From Leptasterias polaris (lineage: Eukaryota; Echinodermata; Asteroidea; Forcipulatida; Asteriidae), in contig JAZGTN010000210.1 of the NCBI GenBank assembly GCA_037783415.1, positions 988,804 through 1,052,803 on the forward strand: a DNA stretch of 64,000 nt, given 5' to 3'. This document shows, one piece after another, positions 58,161 to 64,000 of the stretch. The translations under genes were made by a program, and so were the position numbers. The first letter of the stretch is position 1. The number at the start of each line of letters is the position of its first letter. Under the pieces are notes generated by a model. That model worked only from the letters and a program-made list of their open reading frames with translations. It made no database searches and had not been told where the DNA came from.

Positions 58161-58503
58161 ATCCTAATCGGAGTTTTTTCTCCCACATCTAAAACTAACA
58201 TGTATTCATCATCATCTCTGCATAGTAAATACTTCAGGCCTACGGGTTGCAGAGCGAGTCACGGTTCCTAGGTTTAACTACCAGAACGATTTAATGGGAA
58301 GGTATGCGCTTGGTAATCACACTTTAAAATAATGGCAATACAAAATTACTTGGTTAGATGTTAGCAGCTTTCGATAGTATAAATCATTTTGAGAATTTTT
58401 TTTCTTCAATATGGATATCTAAATAAGATATCAGTTCATGTCCCCCAGAATTTAAATCTGAGAAACTTATACTGTCAAAAACGTTTCTCAGATTGTGTGT
58501 TCC

Positions 58504-58868
58504 AATAAGCCATTTGCGAGTTCCATTTGAATAATGTCTGGTACAATGACTTGTTTAGTCACAAGTTACCGCTTAAATTTGAATTCCTCAGACTATCGAG
58601 ACAGTTGCTATGTCACATGATTAGGGGCAAGCTTTTGTATAGCAACCTCCAGATGAGCAAACCCTGGTACCATTATGCCATACACATCCATTCAGAATTG
58701 TGTATGGGTGTTCACCGTCTCTTACGTAACTAAGCAAAAGCTTGCCCCTAATCATGTGACATAGCAACTGTCTCGATAGTCTGAGGAATTCAAATTTAAG
58801 CGGTAACTTGTGACTAAACAAGTCATTGTACCAGACATTATTCAAATGTAACTCGCAAATGGCTTATT
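58504..58868. mobile_element. Foldback element with 134-bp near-perfect arms
   Basis: 58504-58637 is the reverse complement of 58735-58868 with only a few differences; the 97-bp spacer is unpaired. It abuts a truncated relative of the 20933-21323 MITE (58290-58500). The two ORFs that translate to almost the same peptide are simply the two arms. Confidence 0.9.
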
Positions 58869-58889
58869 ACGGATTATTCTTCATAAGTG

Positions 58890-60340
58890 GCCAAAAGTAA
58901 GTTGGTACACAGATTTGCAGCCCTATAGCTTGTACCGTTTTAAACTTATAGGCTCTTAAAGTTAGACAAAAAGCACGACGACGTGATTTTGCGACGCGGC
59001 GCAGGGGAGGGACGGAGCTCCAAAAAGGGGAGGTTTGGGCAACTTTATGAGGCCATAATTATCTCAAAACCGATATGGAGTATGAAATTCATTTGTGTTG
59101 TGTGTTGATTTTAGCTCTTAGAGGAACAATTTTACAATGTTTCAAGAAAATCCGAGAGGGTCACCGGGGGACCCCTGGTTGATTTGACATGGAATGACCC
59201 ACTATCCTTTGGTGACTGTTCATTCATGCATATCACAGGTTAAATGTTACATTTTTAGAAAATTGATAGACATGGTGAAAGTTTGAGGTCAGAAATAGCC
59301 ACTAGCCAGAGATTGCGTGTATATAAGCACTAATTGAATTGTCTTTTTTAAAACTTAAGTTTATTAATGGTAAAACTGCCTTATCTGACAGACACTTTAT
59401 CGCCCCTTTTATTTAGGTCTGAATAATAGTTATCTTGGCCCCACGCCCACATAGCATCATTGACAGGATCAGGAAATGAGATTTTCAAGTATCATAGTTA
59501 TCATAGCACTGACAATACATTATAAAATTACACCAAAAGAGCTTGCACAAAATTGTTTTCAATTAATGCCCTCTCGACAATAATGTATTATTATTGGATG
59601 GTAGCAACAACTTCACTTGGGGACAAATTTAGGCACAAAACAGGAGTTTCTTTTGAACAATCATCACACTTCCTGATGCTATGTGGCCGTTGGCCCAATA
59701 ATCCCAGAAGCAGAGTCCAGCGTATTTTGACAATAGTGTAAAAACGTCTTTTACATAGCTCCATGCATAGACTAGAGAAAGGAGGTAACCGGTCACTTCG
59801 GCACCTTGCAAACTCGACACCTACAACTTGGCACAACATGCACAGATAAAACATTCGGCACCCACTCCAAAAACGGCCGCTGCGCGCGTGGTACACGTAA
59901 CAAATTGTTCAGACCCACATGTGCGTGATCGATCCAGCAACTTTCCAGCAAAGCTGGAACATCACTGCAGGTGAGAATTCGATCCACACATTATAGTAAC
60001 CTTTTGACGTCTGGAGTCTTTGACGCCTATACATGTATAAAATGTACTATGTATATTTCTATAATCTTCATCCATAATTATTATTAATGTGAAGTTGAAT
60101 AGATCATATTGCTAAATACGATAAATATTGTCAATGGCTCCCATTTTTTCTAATTTTAACGATTTTTTTAATAATCTTGCTTTTTCAGTAAAACCTTTTC
60201 TCTATTATTAAAAAACATATCGCTGACCATACTTGAAGAAAGAATTAGAAGATTTGGCGGCCGAATTAGTGAGTAATTAGCCGCCACAATTAGGATCTCA
60301 TCATACAGACCATAATTAAAAACTGTTGGAAAACTTGCAC
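58890..60340. other. Intergenic region without supported genes
   Basis: The only structure noticed is a reversed GTGCCGAGTTTGC-type block at about 59780-59870 (CACTTCGGCACCTTGCAAAC), related to 61880-62035 and 30130-30200. Confidence 0.4.
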
Positions 60341-60341
60341 T

Positions 60342-60690
60342 CACTGTAAAGTAAATGTACCCTTCATGTTGCATAAAATATGAAATTTTATTCCATAATC
60401 TGATAGACCACACCACTGGGCACACTTAATTTGGGAGGTGATTAAATCGGATCACTAATTAATACCTAATTAGCCGCTAGAATACACGCCATTTTCTATC
60501 ACACGTTAGGGTATGTACACAAGACTCTATAATGAATGTACTCGCCGTAAAGTAAATGTACCCTTCATGTTGCATAAAATATTAAATTGTATTGCATAAT
60601 CTGATAGAACATCCCTCTGGGCACACTTAATTTTGGAGGTGATTAAATCGGATCACTAATTAATACCTAATTAAAATTGATGAAATCACG
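60342..60690. repeat. Direct repeat of about 135 bp, two copies about 200 bp apart
   Basis: GTAAAGTAAATGTACCCTTC, ATGTTGCATAAAATAT, CATAATCTGATAGA and GAGGTGATTAAATCGGATC occur in both 60342-60480 and 60546-60680. Confidence 0.85.
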
Positions 60691-60934
60691 TAAAGAAATA
60701 AAAAACTGTCCAGGGTCTCCTGCTTCCGCAGCCATTTTATTCCCTTGTATACGCGAATCAAGTCTCATTCCCTGACCATCAGTCTAGTTAAACCCGTACG
60801 CCCACCTCAGTGAACCATACTATACCATCCATAGTCTGGCCCGATCTAAAACATCAAGGATACGGGGATCAAGTGGACAGGAAGCCATACTATATCCCAC
60901 AATTCCGTTTTCGCACATATATAAGAACGAACAT

Positions 60935-61330
60935 CAAATATACATTGGTGTAACATCGCACATGTATATTAAATTATCGCATAATATATATATCACAAAA
61001 CATCGCATACAAATGATCGCATATAATATATATAAAAAAATTATCAAATATATATAAAAAAGTATCGCATATATTAACAATTATCGCATGATCGCATATA
61101 ATATATATTTAAAAAAAATCAAATATATATAAAAAATTATCGCATATATTAAAAAATTATCGCATAGGCCTATATATTACAAATTATCACATATATATTG
61201 CAAATTATCGCACATACAAATTATTGCATATATATTATTATTGCATACATAAAACGAATATCGCACATGTGTGACAATCATCGCATAAATATGAGAAACA
61301 TCGCACATACATTGTACATTATCGAATATT
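60935..61330. repeat. AT-rich array with recurrent TATCGCATA
   Basis: About 400 bp of ATATATAT runs punctuated by TATCGCATA, ATCGCACAT or ATTGCATA at irregular 10-30 bp steps. No coding potential. Confidence 0.75.
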
Positions 61331-61462
61331 GCAACGTTTGACACGCCATACTGTAGGGCTATCTAGCAGTGATGACTTGAACCACGTGGTCTGAACAGTT
61401 CGATCTTGATGCACCGTCGTACATGCTCTGCAGCTGGCCCCGTATTACGCCATGCAGCCTCG

Positions 61463-61548
61463 TAATCCGCCCGGGCGAAAAAGTATTCCGCCCGGGCGAA
61501 ATAGTATTCCGCCCGGGCGAAATAGTATTCCGCCTGGGCGAAATAGTT
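61463..61548. repeat. 21-bp tandem repeat, about four copies, CCGCCCGGGCGAAATAGTAT
   Basis: Each unit carries the GCCCGGGC palindrome. The Phe-Ala-Arg-Ala-Glu-Tyr-Tyr type ORF on the minus strand reflects the 21-bp period only. Confidence 0.9.
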
Positions 61549-61607
61549 GAGCCCGATTTTTTTTTCGGTATGTCCTATTATACACTTCCGTAATATACAC
61601 TTCCGTA

Positions 61608-64000
61608 CCAAAGCCACTCATCGGCAAAGGACCACTGACAATAATGGACAACAGGCTATAACTGGGTCTTCCACTTCAGACATGCTACATTGTAGACCAC
61701 GGGCTTTGCGGTTGCTATCCAAACATCTGACATTCCTCGCTTGCACATTGTTAATCAGAGAGAAAGGATTTGAACATACCTCGTTTTTAACAGAGTATGA
61801 ACAAATTGTATACACGTCTAACCACTTGAACCCTCCATCCACTATTGTCCACCAAAAGTTACAACACTGTGCTGAGACTGCTAGGTGCCAAGTTTGTTAT
61901 TCAAAACTAATTCGTGTGGTGCTGAAATTCTTGGTGCCGAGTGAGTGCCGAGTTGGCAAGGTCCTAAGTTTTCAAAGTGCCGAGTTTGCGAGATGCCGAG
62001 TTTGCGAGGTGCCGAAGTGTCCGGTATTCAGAAAGGACGCTATGTCAATGATCTAAAATTGTAATTAACGTTTAAACGTGATTTGTAAGCCCTTTTTGAG
62101 AAAAACAAGCCGTTTCTCAAACTTCAATTTCAATTCTTTCAATGTGCAATGTACACTCAAATTATGTGTAAAGAATGAAACAAAATAGCTCAATAACAAC
62201 TAACCTCTGATCTAAATTATTCTTCTGTCGGTCGCAGCATAGGGAAAGGTCGCAGTCTTCACACATCTTTATAAAGTTGTTGCAGATTTAATTTTTCGAG
62301 GTCATTATATTTAACAACAGAGGGCGCTATACCAAAATAGATTTTCAAAGGCCGTTTTCGAAACCACAGCTGCTCAGGCAAGGACTCAGGCCTGGACTCT
62401 GCATCCATGTTTCACGCCCCTATAATAAGGAGACACACGTTTTCAACTGACGTGACGGAACCCAAGGGATAGGAATAAGAATAAACATAAAACAAATTAA
62501 TAAAACTTCGATAACAGTTATTGGTATTTTCAACAAATTTTTAAAACTATTTTATTATTATTATTATTAATTTATTATTAATTTTTTTGGGGGGGGTTAC
62601 AACAATACAATGTAAAGCCAACTTCAGAGAAAGTACATGTACATACATTAGTCTCAATATGTCGACTGATTTGGTTGTTATTGTAAATACTGTTATTTGT
62701 TTATTTTTTTACATTTTGTTTGTTTTTATTTCCCTGTATTTCTTTTGTTTTGCTGTACTAGTGAAGAAGTGTTGTTAACAAAAATTGGCTCGAACTTGCT
62801 GGTCCGAAAACGTTTTCAAAGGCTACAGTGTCTGCTGAGCACGGCAGCCATAAAGGAGCTTGACCTTGATTTTGGTCACTAGTGTGACCATTGACCTTTA
62901 GTTCCGGGTCGAAACCGGACGTTGAAGTGAAACATGTAAGGTGCCAAACATAAAAAGGAGTTCAAAGATGGCTTCAATTATAAAACCTTCTTTGACATCT
63001 AAACTTCCATCTCAGAAATGCATTATTACAGTCCTAGTGACGTTACAGCCACAGCGTTCACAAGGTCGAACAATTTGTTACTATCTCACACCCTATAATA
63101 TCCACGATAATTAACTTGTCTAAATCAAAAGCATTGCTGCACAATATCATAGATCAGTGACGCCACCAGCTGACACCAAAAACATCACAATAACAAAAAC
63201 TACAATCGAAGAAAGCTGCGCCTAAAACTTAACGTTTTGTAAAACATCACTATCCTTCCAAATTTCAGAGTGTTTTCAGCTATTTTTTGTAATCCCTTGA
63301 ACTTGACAAACATATAATTATTATAATTTTTTTTTCCTAAATTAGTAAGCAAACAAGTAAGAAAGGTTCCTGATAGTTCATGAAACTGAAAAGGTGAAAC
63401 ACACAATTTAAATATTAAATTGACACTTTCATGCAAAAGTTAAAATGCACCTTTAAAAAAATTAATTACTCTAACTTGAAGCTTTCAAAACTTATGAATT
63501 CATAGGCATTAAAACGAATACAATTGTTTTAAACATGGTGAAAACTTAAAAAATGTAATTTCGTACACAAGGTGTTAATCTGTGATGTCATTGAGATTAC
63601 GTATTATACCGCATAATAATTCGTTCCCTTGCATTTACAACATAACAAAAAATTCCTTTAGAAATAATTTCTTGAAATCATTGAGTGGAAACGAAATTGT
63701 ATTTTGAGGGATTAAATAATAGTCCAGGGAATAAAATGAAATTGAGAAATAACAAAACAAAAATTATCCTCTAATTTTTGTCATACAAATTGGCCAATCG
63801 GGTCATCTGGTGGTCAGTAGTGGTCAATTGATGATGCATATTTACAAAATGCTTTTGGGTGTACAGATTTTGGCCAGGGCTGCTTATATCGGTCAGCAAT
63901 GGTAGTTTTATGAATGAAATTTCGTCATTATAATTTCACATTTATTTCAGAGCTGATAATATTGTGCTTCATAAGCTCTATATTATATTTCTACTTTTCG
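61608..64000. repeat. Segmental copy 2, the shorter and partly unoccupied version
   Basis: Collinear with blocks of 30013-38750 but without the TIR element, TTAA MITE and piggyBac. It still matches copy 1 at the window end (TTATTTCAG, GAGCTGATAATATTGTGCTTC), so the duplication continues beyond 64000. Copy 1 stops matching only near the 3' UTR of the FTP-PAN gene. The 169-aa ORF at 61547-62056 has no supporting motif. Confidence 0.8.
61880..62035. repeat. Degenerate short tandem repeat, GTGCCGAGTTTGCGAG
   Basis: GGTGCCGAGTGAGTGCCGAG, AGTGCCGAGTTTGCGAG and ATGCCGAGTTTGCGAGGTG follow one another at about 15-20 bp spacing. A copy with the same order is at about 30130-30200, and a reversed one at about 59780-59870. 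Confidence 0.7.

Noticed and set aside
58527..58845. Two ORFs with the same first 37 residues on opposite strands
   Set aside because: The identity comes from the two arms of one inverted repeat, not from a duplicated gene.
61363..61651. ORFs with repeated Phe-Ala-Arg-Ala-Glu-Tyr or Phe-Arg-Pro-Gly-Gly units
   Set aside because: A 21-bp tandem repeat always gives a 7-residue period; no other coding support.
61547..62056. 169-aa ORF on the plus strand
   Set aside because: No domain-like motif, crosses a short tandem repeat (GTGCCGAGTTTGCG) and lies in a duplicated non-coding block.

Overview
The window is animal nuclear DNA: GT-AG introns, dispersed tRNA-derived SINEs, foldback MITEs and a piggyBac transposon surround three conserved multi-exon genes, all on the minus strand. 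The lectin/PAN architecture and the repeat style suggest a marine deuterostome, most likely an echinoderm (possibly a sea star). The species is an inference; no ribosomal or mitochondrial marker is present to settle it.

Layout. (1) 1-2.4 kb: a decayed non-LTR retrotransposon tail, foldback repeats and a SINE. (2) 2.47-15.73 kb, minus: a taxilin gene with 11 coding exons (468 aa) and a probable 5' UTR exon near 17.35 kb; its introns hold tandem repeats, SINEs and MITEs. (3) 17.5-21.4 kb: intergenic. (4) 21.39-28.74 kb, minus: a CEP57-like centrosomal gene with 8 coding exons (483 aa). (5) 29-38.75 kb: a repeat-built region (segmental copy 1) carrying a TIR element, a TTAA-flanked MITE and, at that MITE's edge, a 3.3-kb piggyBac with a two-exon 591-aa transposase. 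(6) 38.83-52.44 kb, minus: a secreted lectin gene with 11 coding exons (610 aa): signal peptide, three fucolectin/tachylectin-4/pentraxin-1-like (FTP) modules and a C-terminal PAN/Apple domain, with every intron in phase 1. (7) 52.5-61.4 kb: duplicated intergenic blocks, palindromic arrays and foldbacks. (8) 61.6-64 kb: segmental copy 2, which lacks the three insertions of copy 1 and runs off the window end.

The exon joins of all four genes were checked by reading both splice sites and the codon phase. Taxilin (coiled-coil, syntaxin/vesicle related) and CEP57 (centrosome, microtubule binding) are housekeeping genes. The FTP-PAN protein is a probable extracellular lectin, plausibly of innate immunity. 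No prokaryotic operon, CRISPR array, rRNA gene or convincing functional tRNA gene is present.

The most interesting items are: the FTP x3-PAN gene, whose modules all lack the family sugar-binding histidine; the two segmental copies that act as filled and empty sites for nested transposons and suggest a second lectin gene just past the right edge; and a dispersed non-coding repeat family built from paired GGAAGT-like half-sites, AAGGTCA-like words and TGACGTCA palindromes.
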